From Eutrigla gurnardus (taxonomy: Eukaryota; Chordata; Actinopteri; Perciformes; Triglidae), in the NCBI GenBank assembly GCA_963514095.1, contig OY741284.1, positions 5,462,501 to 5,526,500 on the forward strand: DNA of 64,000 nucleotides. The letters run 5' to 3'. The notes below the pieces were generated by a model. It had not been told where the DNA came from. It saw only the letters and a list, made by a program, of their open reading frames with translations, and did no database searches. Positions 1 to 12,065 of the stretch are shown one piece after another (the stretch's first letter is position 1; each line of letters starts with the position of its first letter). Position numbers and translations under genes: made by a program.

Positions 1-470
1 GGTGGCAGCAGTGGTCCTGTTCCATTTGCAGACATTAGCACAGGCAGATTAATTTGTCCCCTTCCATTAGGTGGGAAAGCAGCCGTCATGGCTGCTCAAT
101 TATTCCTTAACAAAAAGGGAAATACACAAACCAACAGGACTGTATGTGTGTGTTGCATCATAAGGATGTATGAGTGTGCAGGTATTGTTCACATATAGAA
201 GCCAGAGGGGGGGGGGGGTCCGGGGTCAGGTGCATCTGTGTTCCACAGTCGCTGATGGCTCATTAATGGCAAAATGTGCATTTTCTGCATCTAATATTGA
301 GCTTTCTCAGCACCGACACAGAGCGGAGGAGATGACGCGAGGGTAACAAAAAAGGGAAGAATGATGAAAAGAGCGAATGAGGGATGAAGAGAGAACGAGA
401 GATAGATAGTTGCTGTTGTTGTGTTTAGACTTGCCGTCTTCCTGCCGCTCTCTCCTCCTTTGTGAAGATT
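1..470. other. left-edge noncoding sequence
   Basis: I see no gene here. The stretch is unique-looking sequence with a 12-base G run at 207-218 and a short purine-rich piece near 350-400. Confidence 0.6.
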
Positions 471-477
471 TCGACTT

Positions 478-795
478 CATTAGAATTATAATGAACATCA
501 GCGAGGCTCGCTGAAATATTTTTGGCTCCTTGAGAATGAATGAATACACAAGCAAATCAATTCAAATCTGCCCATTATGCCTGTTTTCTGGGTCGTGTGA
601 GACGTGCATAATGTGCCACACCACGGGCACACGCCCGCCGCATGTCGCAGGCGGCCGCGATAACGAGCTAAAATTAGAGGAGCGTTTGTCATCATTCCCG
701 ACGCCGTTGCATATTGTGAAAATCTATTTACTATCCATGACGACATCGACGGGGCTCATGGCGGAGGATTGAATGACTGAGAGACACATTGGAGC
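478..795. promoter_or_regulatory. candidate conserved noncoding element
   Basis: This block is free of microsatellites and has mixed composition with several CpGs and ATTA/TAAT-type homeodomain-like motifs. All six frames are broken into short pieces. The call is inference from composition; conservation cannot be tested from one sequence. Confidence 0.25.
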
Positions 796-849
796 ATTAT
801 GGTGCTGATGTTAACACTTCAGCGGAGTCGTGTGGAATGCTGTCGTGCG

Positions 850-1006
850 TGTTTGTGTGTGTGTGTGTGTGTTCTGCTGTCGTGCTCCGCCGGTGTGATG
901 ATGTTGCTGTGTAGTGAGACTCGCTAATTGGCTCACCTGTCTCTCAGCCATCTGGAGTCTCTCAAAAAAGAGGAAGAAGCCCCCCCCCCCCCCCCCCCCC
1001 CCCCCC
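850..1006. repeat. short TG repeat and C27 homopolymer
   Basis: A short TG run at about 850-871 is followed by 27 consecutive C at 980-1006. On the minus strand this is a G27 run with G-quadruplex potential. Assembled length of such runs is often unreliable. Confidence 0.9.
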
Positions 1007-1099
1007 TCCCCCGTCACACCAAGTTCCCCCAACAGCACACAAACACACACACGTGCATAAATACAGGGAAAGACAAATGTAAAAATGTGCAAACGAGCA

Positions 1100-2100
1100 A
1101 ATGTAAATGATACAGTGAAGCTGGAGTAAATCTAAAGCTATTCCCCACGTCACGCTCTCGTTATCGGAGGGTGTTTCTTTGCTTGCAGAAGTGATTTAAG
1201 AGACAAAAACAAGCAGTGTGATTCTTTACTCCGAGTGGTATGGTAATCATACCAACACTTCAAAAATTAACGCAGTAATGATTAATTACGGCGAGAACGA
1301 GGTTTTTCTGCTGCGGTGGAAGTCGGCAGTAAGAGCGAGCGTGCAATCAGGACGGGATAATGGTGAATGTACAACAATAACAAACCACGGATTGTGAATA
1401 AATATTGTTGTATTGTTTTAGTTGCCCCCCGCTCCCCCCCCCTCCCCCAACTCGAGAGAGCATCAGCTGGAAGAAAAAACACTCCACTATCCCAGAAAAC
1501 CCTGGGGCATGCCGCTCCGTGTGTGTATGTGTGTGTGTGTGAGTGTGAGTGTGTGCTCTCATACCAGCAGTGTTTCAGGAGGAAGATGTGACAATGTGTG
1601 TGTGTGTGTGTGTGTGTTGGTGGAATGATTTACAGGCTATGTCGACAGAACAAAGAGGTCAGGATGTGTAGCCGATAACCATGGTAACCTCTGGCCTTGC
1701 CGCCATCTTGGGAGCAAAAACTAAGCTTACGTAATATCATCAACACAAGTTATTGTGCCATAGGAAAAAAAAATCAGCGTATGAATAAATAATGATGAAA
1801 AAATAAGTGACTTAATGGATCATAACAAAATAAAGAGGACAAATGGCTTAAAGAGAAATAATGTAATACATTTCAAAAGATAAAAGCATTATTATGATCA
1901 AGGTTGTTATTATCATTTAATAATAAACAACTATAAAATATTAAACATGTGTATGTGAATAATGCACAATAAACTTGCATTATTCAAAATAAAACAATAA
2001 TTAACAAAAATGAATAAAATAATAATAATAATCACTATATTCGTAATCATTATTACTATTGCTATTATAGAATGCTACACAGAAGCAATAAAGGCTCCGA
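1100..2100. other. noncoding spacer with short TG repeats, AT-rich in its right half
   Basis: There are short C-rich and TG runs at 1428-1450 and 1518-1618. From about 1725 to 2085 the DNA is AT-rich with scattered AATAAT motifs. No gene is seen. Confidence 0.6.
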
Positions 2101-2106
2101 GGCTTC

Positions 2107-2108
<2 letters not shown>

Positions 2109-2171
<63 letters not shown>
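2109..2171. repeat. TG dinucleotide microsatellite
   Basis: About 31 uninterrupted TG units. It is the first of two long TG arrays separated by only about 107 bp. Confidence 0.98.
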
Positions 2172-2175
<4 letters not shown>

Positions 2176-2275
2176 GTTTTTATTCTCTCAGTACCCAATG
2201 TGTTCCAGGTCAATGGTCTGAATCTCACACAAAGAAGTAAGTCCCTCCTGAGCCACTGTATGCTCACCTGCCACC

Positions 2276-2278
<3 letters not shown>

Positions 2279-2329
<51 letters not shown>

Positions 2330-2341
2330 ATGTGTGTGTGT
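2279..2341. repeat. TG dinucleotide microsatellite, interrupted
   Basis: About 31 units, with one CA interruption at 2329-2330. It has the same orientation as the array at 2109-2171. Confidence 0.97.
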
Positions 2342-2499
2342 GACTTGTCCACAAATTGAACCTGTGTCACTCAGAGACAAAGAAAACGTTCCTGAGAGAA
2401 AAGACAGATTGTGAAGAAGTGAAGGAAGAAAAGACGTCTAAACGCCCCTCCAGCTCTCTGTCGACCCCCACCCCACCCGTCCCTCCTCCCCCGGTCCCT

Positions 2500-2700
2500 C
2501 CCCGTCATTAGCAGCTCTTCATAATTCATGTGTTTAGATGAAAAATGGATGAACAGCGAGCATGACACCAGCACAGCCTCCCACAATTAAAAACCCAGTG
2601 AGAATGTTCAGTCCCGCTTTTCCCCGCTGCGACAGGCAACGTGTACGGGAAGGCGCTTCTGAATCCAGACGCCAGCTGGGAAAATGAAGAGGGCAGATGA
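2500..2700. promoter_or_regulatory. candidate conserved noncoding element
   Basis: A repeat-free block with TAATTC and ACAATTAAAA motifs next to CpG-bearing sequence. The call rests on composition only. Confidence 0.2.
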
Positions 2701-2734
2701 CGATTCACCCCCCCAAAAAAAAGAAAAAGAAAAG

Positions 2735-3080
2735 TGCTTCCTTACTTACCTCTAGTATTGTCTAGTCATGCAGATAGTTCGGATTCTAGCTGCTCGGCTT
2801 TTGAGCTATCCGTCTGTGAGATTCCTGCAACCACTCAGCTAAAAGAAAAAGCACCATGTCGGATTGTTTTGAAGCGACCAGCCAATCAAAACGAGAGGAA
2901 GCTGGTGCGTTTTTTTTTCCATCCACGATTTTCCTGAGCTTTCTGAAACCTTCTAAAGCAAGCGGCACGGAGGCTAAACCAAGAGGACAAACTTTATTAC
3001 TCCTTTCAACGGTGACAAAGGCAACGCAGACCAGATCCACTCACTCTGTTCTGACCTTTCACAATAAAAGCCCTTGACAT
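2735..3080 (+). mobile_element. interspersed repeat with AATAAA near its right end
   Basis: The right end (about 3028-3075) contains a block with ACCAGATCCACT and CACAATAAAAGCCCT. A diverged second copy of that block occurs at 59832-59885. Its left part looks like a teleost dispersed repeat: on the minus strand it carries an excellent splice-donor-like AGAG/GTAAGT at 2751/2750. The AATAAA resembles a retroelement polyadenylation signal, which suggests an LTR or retroposon remnant. I cannot assign a family. No protein domain is visible. Confidence 0.5.
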
Positions 3081-3666
3081 GATATTAGCTCAAATGTAGC
3101 ATTTTCATATAGGCACCAATCAAGAAGACAAGAAACACAACAAGAAAAAGACAAATACTAATACTATGACTATAATAATTATAATAGTAAGACGAAGAAG
3201 AGAGTTTCATCCTCAAATAACTGGTGAAATCATCAGCGCGTTTGTATGAAATTCTGAGGCATGCTCCTGACCGGCAGAATGCATGACTCATCATGTTTCA
3301 CTACTGTAAGTTCTGGCGCCAAACGGGCACATTCCTCCCTGCTGTCAAATGACGGTGCATTTCTTTTGCTGACTGAAGGCGCTTCGCGTCTTCGGAGGCT
3401 TTCTCACTGGGGGATAAATTAGAGCTCAGGAAGGAGCCTTTAACGCTGAGAACTGTCACTGGTGAGGAGAGAGAGTACTCCAGCCAGGGTATTCTGACTG
3501 CAGCGAGCCTGTTCAGCCTCTCATAAATATTCAGATGGGGGGGGGGGAGCGGCACACTGAACAGCCGCTGTGGTGAGGGAGCGCCGTTGTCATGTGGCAA
3601 CCAGGGAGGCAATAACGGACGCAGCGTACCGGGACGCCACATTGTGAATCCCTGTAATTATAGTCT

Positions 3667-3670
<4 letters not shown>
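3081..3670. other. noncoding sequence
   Basis: AT-rich at first, then mixed composition from 3300 to 3660 with a short G run at about 3538-3547. The frames are short and biased. No gene is supported. Confidence 0.5.

Positions 3671-3711
<41 letters not shown>
3671..3711. repeat. TG dinucleotide microsatellite
   Basis: Twenty uninterrupted TG units. Confidence 0.97.
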
Positions 3712-3712
<1 letters not shown>

Positions 3713-4088
3713 CATTTGTGCATCTCGTGCACACCTGCAACCCTCGTGCCAAAGAGGAAGTTGAGGCCTTTAGAGAGCTGTTGTATCTGTTCCATTCGTG
3801 AGCTGATGCTATTCATACGCTAATAAACGCTTGTTTACTCCCATTTCTTTTTCTCCCCGGTTTTTTTGTTGTTGTTTTTTTTTGTTTTGGCGTGAGGGTG
3901 GGGTTCGCGAGCGCGCCCGTCCTCCACGTCTCGGGAGGTCACGTCGCAGCCGATAGCAGGTTTCGTGGATCATAATGACCGATGCTCAAAGGCATCCGTG
4001 GAGCCACGCTCGCTAATTATCAACTGTGTGCCTTCAAAGAACATTATCAGCACAAAGACCTGCAATTATACACACACACACACACACC
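3712..4088. other. noncoding sequence with T-rich and CA runs
   Basis: This holds a T-rich stretch at 3845-3890, a CpG-containing piece at 3900-3960 and a short CA run at 4071-4088. No gene is seen. Confidence 0.5.
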
Positions 4089-4400
4089 CTCTATCACCCC
4101 GTTTCCGCCATCAACTCTCCTCCTCTCAAACTGTCTCCTCTCCTCTTGATTGCTGTTGTCTTTTTAAACTCCATTTCATCCTCCTGTTTTTTCATCCTCG
4201 ACTCCCGACGACTCCCAGGACTCTCTTTTCCTCCATCCCCGCTCTGTCTATCCAGCCTGGTTTCATTTCCTGTCCTCCATTTATCCATCCCCATCCTCCA
4301 AATTCCAGCCCTCTCCTCCAGCTCCCTTGTTTCCACTTTTCTCCCCTCCCTCCCTCCCTCCCTCTCCTCCTCCTCCTCCTAGCTCCTCTTCCTGGCCCAA
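4089..4400 (+). repeat. polypyrimidine-rich tract
   Basis: The plus strand is strongly C/T-rich for about 300 bases and ends in CCCT and CTC tandem units followed by TAG at 4380-4382. Long open frames across it are a by-product of the biased composition. Confidence 0.8.
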
Positions 4401-4501
4401 AACAGACACTTAAATAACGAGCCGGGTGTCAGTCAAACCACCAGAGAGCTTCATTAGAGGAGGAGAGAGCACAGGATCAAATTATACGCCCAGTTCTCTT
4501 T

Positions 4502-4502
<1 letters not shown>

Positions 4503-4550
<48 letters not shown>

Positions 4551-4600
4551 AGGGGATTGTGGGGGGGTTGGCGGCGGCGGCGGCGGCGGCGGTGGTGATA
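4503..4600. repeat. GT microsatellite, G run and GGC repeat
   Basis: Twenty-two GT units (4503-4546) are followed by G7 and a GGC trinucleotide run near 4570-4592. A CA run at about 4625-4644 lies in inverted orientation and could pair with the GT array. Confidence 0.95.
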
Positions 4601-4649
4601 GTGATGAAGGCAGAGAGGAAGTAAACACACACACACACACACACTCTGG

Positions 4650-5000
4650 AATGACGCAGCTGTGTGGCGGATTAGCGTGTAGCACACATGGTTCGTGTGT
4701 GTTCGTGAGCTCGTGCGCGGCCTCGCCTGTTTTCTCCAATCAGAGGGGAAAACAAAAGCAAACTATTCTGCCTAATTATTCACAGCCACAGCCGTCGTCT
4801 CCCTCTTTTCTCCTCGCCTCTCCTCCGCCGGCGTCTCGCTCTGTGTCGGATCCGGCTTTTGATCTCCACCGTTTCACCTGCTGCCTGTGAACACGTCAGG
4901 TTCAGTGTGATTCTATATCGGGACGTGCAGGTGAAGGGGGGTGGAAAAAACAAATAAGACAGCGGGAAGCCTCCCCAGGTGATTACTATCATTAAAACAA
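4650..5000. other. noncoding sequence
   Basis: Mixed-composition sequence with a pyrimidine-rich patch at 4796-4850. No gene is seen. Confidence 0.5.
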
Positions 5001-6900
5001 TTATTTTATGTTGGCTTATCATTTAACATGAAAATGAGCCGTTATCGTATTAAATATGTGTTCATCTTCATTGTTTCCAGAACAGACATTTCAACATTGG
5101 ATGAAGCCGGGTTCAAAATCCTTTTTTTTTAATTTTGTTGACACATTAGAGTCAAAGGTTTTTACAGAGGGAATTTTGGATGTGGCTTTTTATCACTCCA
5201 TAACTCAGAAATGTCATGTTTTTAGTGATAAAATGTTGTATACATGAGGCTATGAATGATATATGAGTGAACCCCTCTGTGAAAACCTTGAGAATATAAA
5301 TAAAAATGAAACTGTAAAGTTTTGTGAATGTGAGTGCTACTGAAGTGGAGAGTCTGGATCGGAGTCTGAGAAAAACTCATTGAGAGAAAACGGCCTTTAA
5401 AGATATGAAATGTAACAAACATTTTGAAGAACAGGATGCGAACAGAACTAATAGAACCATAAAACACTAGACATCATTATTATATTTTATATTACAAGCC
5501 TTATGAAATGTTGTGTTTAAATATGCAAATGCAGCATTATATAATGATACATTGAGCAGAAATCCACAGACGCAATTAGACCAAGTAGTAAAATAAACAG
5601 CTAAATGTGTTTTCTTTCCACTATTCTGAAATAAGATGTTAAGGACGCTAAATAGCCCAAAATCACTACATTGACCAGTGAATGAAAAACTTTTTTTTTT
5701 GCCTGAGGTGCTTTTGTTTTGAAATTAAAAATGAATATCATTCAATCCTGTTAAGAGACAACGATCATCACGCATGACCAAAAGCATCAAGAGAGGGTTA
5801 CATTGATGAATCCAAAGTAAAGGCTGGATCTGTAGAGCTAGTGAGTTACTTAAAAGACTACATCCGTGGTCAGGCCTCATTCAGCTCATTAAAATCTCAT
5901 ATTCTTTACATTACGGCTGAGTATTCCCCAAATATACCAAACGGTTTTAAATGGATTTCTTACCATTAGATTCAGTTGATTTCATTGCAGAATGGAAATC
6001 CTTCTTACAGATTTAAACAGGCTCGACATAGTGAATCTATCACCGTGATTAATCTGTCACCTTTCTTTTTGTTTGCCAATGTATTGCATTGAGACCCAAA
6101 TCACAGTTTCCTCCAACATTTATTTGGTTTCTGTATTCTTTGTGTGCTACGTTTGACTTCCTGATAATATGGCGTGTGAAATGCAGCCGACTGTCCAATT
6201 TTTAACAATATTTTTTGGTACATTTATTGAAAGTCTCTTTTTTACAGCAATCAATAAACAAAATGATCTCACAAATAGTTTCTGTATCTGTCTGACTGTA
6301 ATGAGCTGATCATCCATCCGTCCAATCAATTAATTTGAATGAAACTACAACAGCCATGGTCTTTGTGTCGATCACTTTGACAATTTAGTGGGCTGTCAGT
6401 TTTACAGACTTGGCGACAGACTTTCTTGTTAGATTTAGCAGCTTTTGAAGCTAGCGCTGTTAGCTACTTTTATTAGAAGAGAGTTGGATTTGGTTTTCAG
6501 TTGGATCATTTTTAAAATGACAAGCAAATACATATCTATTCTAAAACAAATACCCAAAACAGAATAAATCCCAACAACTTCTGAGAAGAAATGCATGCAC
6601 ATAAATAATCTATTAATATTTATTCTATAATCGATTAAAAAATATAAGTGTCGGTTCATCCCATAACCAAAAACCAAAACAAACAAATGATCATGGTTAA
6701 TGACCACAGTTACAACCACGGCTGCTGATACGTTATGGATCCTATTAATGTTTATGAGATGGTCTATTATTTGGATCTTGCGGTTCATACTAACTGAACT
6801 ATTTAACGAGTGTTAACAATGAGAATGATCTGTGATTAGAATCCAGATCATTAAGCATTATAGGTGACTATCATTTTTTACGAGTGTTCATATGACGTTA
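5000..6900. other. AT-rich noncoding spacer
   Basis: Nearly two kilobases of AT-rich DNA with no long open frame, no long microsatellite and no repeat I recognise. I see nothing functional in it. Confidence 0.6.
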
Positions 6901-8650
6901 ATGGATTGAGCAGGTGAAAACGTCCTACCCTTCCCCCCTCCCCCATGCCATCTCTCTCAATGTTGGAAGAAGTGGGGGTGCTTTGATGGTTTTCAGGGCA
7001 GGATATTCATCCTTTTCCTGTTAACTCTGCCTCAGATGAGAAATAGGTATTGCTATTTTAAGATGGGCCCTTATTTAAACCTTCTTCTCCCCTCTCATTG
7101 CTTGATCTGTCGCTCTGTCGCCAAAGGGTTTAGTTTAATGACCCTCCTCGGCCGTGGATCTGAGCCGCGTCACATCTCACCATTTCCAATTTCCCTTTCT
7201 CCCTCCCTTCATTTCTCTCTCCCTCTCTACCCACCACCTAGTCTCATCTTCCTCCTGGCCTTGTACTTTGCCCCTGCCCCCCGCCCCCAGACAACATGGC
7301 CAACACCACTCCAGTGTTGAAGTGAACATGCCTGTTGATGTAGTCGGTGTCTGGCCAGAAGCCTGGAGGAACGCTGCACGCCTCACTGAGGACGAGGCCA
7401 AAGGGAGGAGAAAGAATGAGGGAAAGCAAGGGGGAAAGAAAGAAAAGAATAAATGATGTAGAACAGTACCTTTGTATTGGCCCAGAGAGGTCGCTGGCGT
7501 CCTGCCTGCAAGACAAGAAGAAAACGATTAACTAAAACAGGAAAAATAAAAACAAGGATTAAAAGGAAGGCACGTATCTGATGGCCCACACTTGTGTATC
7601 ACACGCTGGAGAGGAGGAAGTGCTCGCCTCCATGTGGATATCGTACCATTTTTGTCTCTGTAGATATCTGAGGTGCTATTATAGAGCTCTGAATGCCCCA
7701 CGTTCATGATTGGACAACGTTGAATGACACATCAATGACCACAGGAGAATTTCAATCTGAATTATTTGTGTTGCCGGGTGCGAATTTGCATCTTTTCAAG
7801 TCTTTGACTCCGAATGTAATTGCACCGAAAAGTTCCCTTTGGTGTGAACGTACCAGTATTCTGTCACTTTATGCCGATGACGCTCTGCTGTCAGTGTAGT
7901 CATCGGTAAGACTATGACCTCAACAAAAAAAATCACAGTCTCCCAAACGGTAGCAACTGAGTGTTTGGTTTGTATACATTATTTGTTTTTTTTCACATTA
8001 TCCAAATACAGCCTAAACACAATACAACAAAGCCACATTTAAAAAAACATAATTGTGTTCACCTGCACTGTACAGTGTGCACACATTTTACAACTGTCTT
8101 TTGTATGTTTTGTTTAAATTTCATAGTAATTTAAAACCAAACCATGAGGTGTTTTACTAAACCTAACTTCCTGGTTTTGTATCGTTTGTTAACCACCATT
8201 GTATTGTACGTTAACCACATGTTTCAAACTGGGACTAGAAAAAAGTAATTACCAGTGCAGGTCAGTTGTATGGGAGCGTCATTTTGTTGGCTTAAAGTCA
8301 GGGTTGATAGACAACAGTCTTCAGAAACTATTTCTTTTCACATGGGTTTTTGGTAATCATCTGTAGAGGATGCCCCGTTGATCGCTTCCACAGCAGAAGA
8401 GCTGTTCAGTTTTACATTTAGCTGAGCTACTTTTCAACAGTGGAAGTGGATGAAGGTTTCTGGAAATATGATGAAAATCACAAGATACTGGCAAAACACA
8501 CACACACGCACACACACAAACACAGAACCATCTAAATAGTAAATTGGTCGAGTTTGTCCTTTGGAACAGAGAAACTTCTTCGTTCCACTGGGTTTCTCTA
8601 TAATTCCCGACTGGTTTTTCTCTCTCTCCCTTCCTACCTTTTTGTTTTAT
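6900..8650. other. noncoding spacer with a possible LINE scrap
   Basis: The part at 7180-7290 is pyrimidine-rich. At 7852-7890 a plus-strand frame reads LSLYADDALLSV, which resembles the YADD catalytic motif of LINE reverse transcriptases; the match is too short to assign. A perfect 8-bp inverted repeat (7874-7881 with 7899-7906) flanks the end of that motif. The rest is AT-rich. Confidence 0.4.
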
Positions 8651-8881
8651 CCCTCTCTCCAATCCTCTGTTCTTCTTCTACTGCATGTAAATAAATTGGT
8701 CCCCAGGCCTTACTACTAGACACCATGTCTCTGCGTGTGTGTGTGTGTGGCAGCATTACATTCAATGGAACCCAAACACACAATCCTCCAGAGTTTAGAG
8801 CTGCTGAATTAACCCAGGTTTTATGTCCCAGAGATAAATACAAAATGAACAATGCTGCCATTAATAACATGTGAGTGTGTC

Positions 8882-8885
<4 letters not shown>

Positions 8886-8927
<42 letters not shown>
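8886..8927. repeat. TG dinucleotide microsatellite
   Basis: Twenty-one TG units, inverted relative to the CA array at 9071-9114. Confidence 0.98.
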
Positions 8928-8929
<2 letters not shown>

Positions 8930-9069
8930 TTATGATGCAATTCTGAGAAAAAACTCCTTGCTCCTCCTCAGCTCAGTGGCCAATCACCGCTATCGCCACT
9001 CTTTGCATTTCAAAGACACACTCTTGTCTGTTTCATCTCCGACCACAGAACACTCGTCCTGTTATCCTG

Positions 9070-9070
<1 letters not shown>

Positions 9071-9114
<44 letters not shown>
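9071..9114. repeat. CA dinucleotide microsatellite
   Basis: Twenty-two CA units. The array lies 143 bp from a near equal-length TG array, so the two could form a long imperfect hairpin. Confidence 0.98.
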
Positions 9115-9118
<4 letters not shown>

Positions 9119-9179
9119 AGCACACACGCACACAAACGCCTGCTTCAGTCCATTCTTCCCATGCCATGAATTATGAAAC

Positions 9180-10770
9180 AGGGTAAATGGAACATCAAAC
9201 ACACACTCACATTTCTGAATCTACATACATATATGCAAGTGAAATGTTCACACGAATCGTATTACTTATTAACTCGCTGCAGCTTAAATGTAACAGTCAT
9301 AAAGACCTAATAAAACACAATATGAGTAACTTTATGAGCATGCTGACACTAAAGACACAGTTAAACAACCGCTTATTGACTTTGGATCCAGTCGAGGACA
9401 ATGAAACTGGAGGATCCAACATGCAAGACGGGTTTTAAATTTGTCCACTTGGGTATTTAAAAAGTGGAATACTTGCTAGTTATGTCTCTACATTTGTTTC
9501 TGACCATTAACACTGTCTAACTGCACTGTTTCAGAGGAAGACACAATAAGCTTACCATACAGAATTGCATATGGACCCCAACTTGACTTCAATATTCAAG
9601 ATTTGTTTTTAAAAATCAATCTCCCCATGTGTCACTATAAGCACCAATCAGTGTGGTTTGTTTTTGCACCGCTGTTCCCAGAGGTGACTTGTCAAACAGC
9701 GTGGCCTCTGTGACTGTGGGAATTTTCTATTTTTCTAGCTATTGCTGCTAACGCTAACTGTCCCATTCTTCCTCCGTTTCTTTCCTATAAAGTACGACTG
9801 GTGACGGATTAAATGCTTCTTTAACGGTTGAGACCATTCCCCTCCGTCACAGGCCAACAAAGAAAAAATATTGGATTACGTCAAAGAAAAAAGGAGACCA
9901 AATACCCTTTAAAATCCAATTGGATTACCTCAAAAATGCACTGGCACCAGGTTTTAAAACAAGGCTGTTTGTCTCGGTTCATAACACGTTGACATTTTAG
10001 AAAAACATGCTTTTTACAGGACGTCTGTTTGTGTGGAGATGTCTGGAAAAGCCCTTTCCAAATTCTAAATGACTGCACTGACTTTATTACTGCAAAAGAG
10101 AGCACTTTAAGCCCGGACAGTATCTTAGCCTTTCTACATCTCCCTCCGACCGCAATCTTATTAGCCGCTTCACTTACAGAGCTACTTAAAACAATAAAGA
10201 TGTCTGCACAGAGCCACTGAAGATTATAGGTCGGATTTCAACAGCATCAATTGCCCCTTGTTGCTCTGCATGAGTCCAGCCGTCAACATGTGGGTCAGAA
10301 TTGATCACTGGGATGGAAGCAGATGGCGAAACGGCGTCCAGGTGGAAAGCAGCCAGACTTATGCTTCACGACGGACAGCTTTCTGGCGCCGCGTGTGAAC
10401 CCGATCACGAACTCATGCAGGCCTTTGCGCCGCCGCGGGGGCCTAGCGGAGACGTAAAACGGAGCTGAAACGTGTGGGACTCCTCGGGCGACTGTGCCAG
10501 AGCCTCCGCAAAGGCGGAACAGGTGGCGGGACCCGGTGGGTACCACCGACATATTTGGACACACGTTTCCACGCACACTCTGCATTAGTGCGACATGGAG
10601 GGAGACACTACGAGCCAGCTGTCAGGACACTTCTAAACACCGGCGGTGACACGAGCCTTCCCACGCTGGAGCTTTTCAAATGATTTCTCCCTCTGTCTCT
10701 TTTTTTTGTTTTAACACACAATATTGGAATATTGGAAGTGACAGACGCTTCTATTATGGTGTAAAACACC
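9180..10770. other. noncoding sequence
   Basis: AT-rich to about 10250, then CpG-richer from 10290 to 10670. Frames in the CpG-richer part have no recognisable domain. A partial resemblance at 10355 (ACTTATGCTTC) to the terminal repeat of the Harbinger-like element at 58746 is too short to call. Confidence 0.5.
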
Positions 10771-10985
10771 AGACACCGTGTTAAACCCCTATGCGATCGG
10801 TGTTAACCCATTATTATCGACACAAGAAACCAGGTTACTGGGAGAAACCAGGTTACAGAAGGAAATCAGAGCGTGTTCACATGCACAACGGTAACCTGGT
10901 TACTGCAAAACCTGTGTTTACAAGCATCCTGTCAGCCGTGTCACAGAATCTCCCTGCTGAGCTGCAGGAAACCAACTTTGACCGA
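10770..10985. repeat. interspersed repeat fragment with an ACCAGGTTAC hairpin
   Basis: ACCAGGTTAC occurs twice directly (10829-10838 and 10847-10856) and once as its exact reverse complement GTAACCTGGT (10891-10900). This arrangement resembles teleost TIR-element debris. I see no coding sequence. Confidence 0.5.
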
Positions 10986-10999
10986 CGCTGATATGCTAT

Positions 11000-11784
11000 T
11001 CTTCTTCTTTTTGGCATTAGTAGCCGCTAGCATGGAGCCAAACTCCTTTCAGAAAACAACATTTTCAAATTGCTCGTCGTCTCGCAGACACACCTGACTG
11101 TCAGACTTTTTACAAATTGGCATCACAATGTTATTTCTGCATCCTTCTGATCTGTTTATTAAAATGAAATCACGGCAGAATCTGTTTATTTTGGGTTCAT
11201 GCTGCGGTTGTTAAGAGAGTTTGGTGAAATTCACTGAGTGCTTCTGGTACCCAGACACAAAGGCTTTTAGTTTACTTTTTACCAGTTTTAGCCATGGTGG
11301 ATGCAACCTTGCTATTATCTCCTGAACACGATAATAAACACAAATCATCCCATGCGGGGCCAACGTTACCTTAGTCTTGCTTAAGTCAAATTTGGGGTTT
11401 AAAAGGACATTGGGGTTCGGCTTTCAGCCAAAACATCCCCAAATGGCTTGGTTTGTCTATATACCAGAGCAAACTACTCATTTTGTAATCACACTGAGAC
11501 AAACTTAATATTTGATTAATCTAAAAGCCCAGACAGCGTCTCCTCCTCTCTGCATCCCATTTGTGTGTCATACTAACACTTTCGGTTTCAAACATTTCTC
11601 TCCTTCTCACCTGCCATCCCACTTCTCACATATGAAACAACTGGCTCCGTACACTGCACCCACAATCCCCGACCAATCAACACATCCAAACACACACACA
11701 CCCTGCAAAACTGCTAAATACATTCACACACTTGACTTTCACACCCTCCCACTTTTTTCTTCATCTTAACATTATCTCCATCGC

Positions 11785-11786
<2 letters not shown>
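11000..11786. other. noncoding sequence
   Basis: Ordinary AT-leaning sequence with short CA patches near 11690. No gene is seen. Confidence 0.5.

Positions 11787-11816
<30 letters not shown>
11787..11816. repeat. GT microsatellite
   Basis: About 15 GT units. Confidence 0.95.
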
Positions 11817-11819
<3 letters not shown>

Positions 11820-12065
11820 ACAGCCAAACTGTGCCAGGTCTTAAGATGTCAGATGTGCGCTGCTGGCCCGCCTCCAGATGGATCTAAACTCTCCCATTGG
11901 AGGACGAGGCTCGTAAATGGCCGTGCCAAAGCGCTGAAGGGGGATGAGGATTGGATGAAATGGAGACCTGAGAGACACCAGCGAGCTGCCATTTCATTAA
12001 TCATCCTCCGACTGATGCTGCATTCATGGGGTATGCTGGTGTGTGGTGAAAGACACAACTCTGAG
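11820..12065. promoter_or_regulatory. candidate conserved noncoding element
   Basis: A repeat-free, mixed-composition block with a TTCATTAATCAT homeodomain-like motif cluster at 11993-12004. The plus frame through it starts inside the neighbouring microsatellite and has no recognisable domain. Confidence 0.25.

Noticed and set aside
2001..2354. Long open frames of Cys-Val or Thr-His repeats
   Set aside because: They are translations of TG/CA microsatellites. The same pattern recurs at every long TG/CA array in the window.
2751..2842. Minus-strand exon with strong acceptor (TTTTCTTTTAG) and donor (GTAAGT)
   Set aside because: It lies inside a dispersed repeat copy (2735-3080) and the plausible frames meet stop codons before the donor.
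3965..4417. 150-residue plus-strand open frame
   Set aside because: It spans the C/T-rich tract; Ser/Pro/Leu-rich composition and overlapping frames show it is a by-product of base bias.
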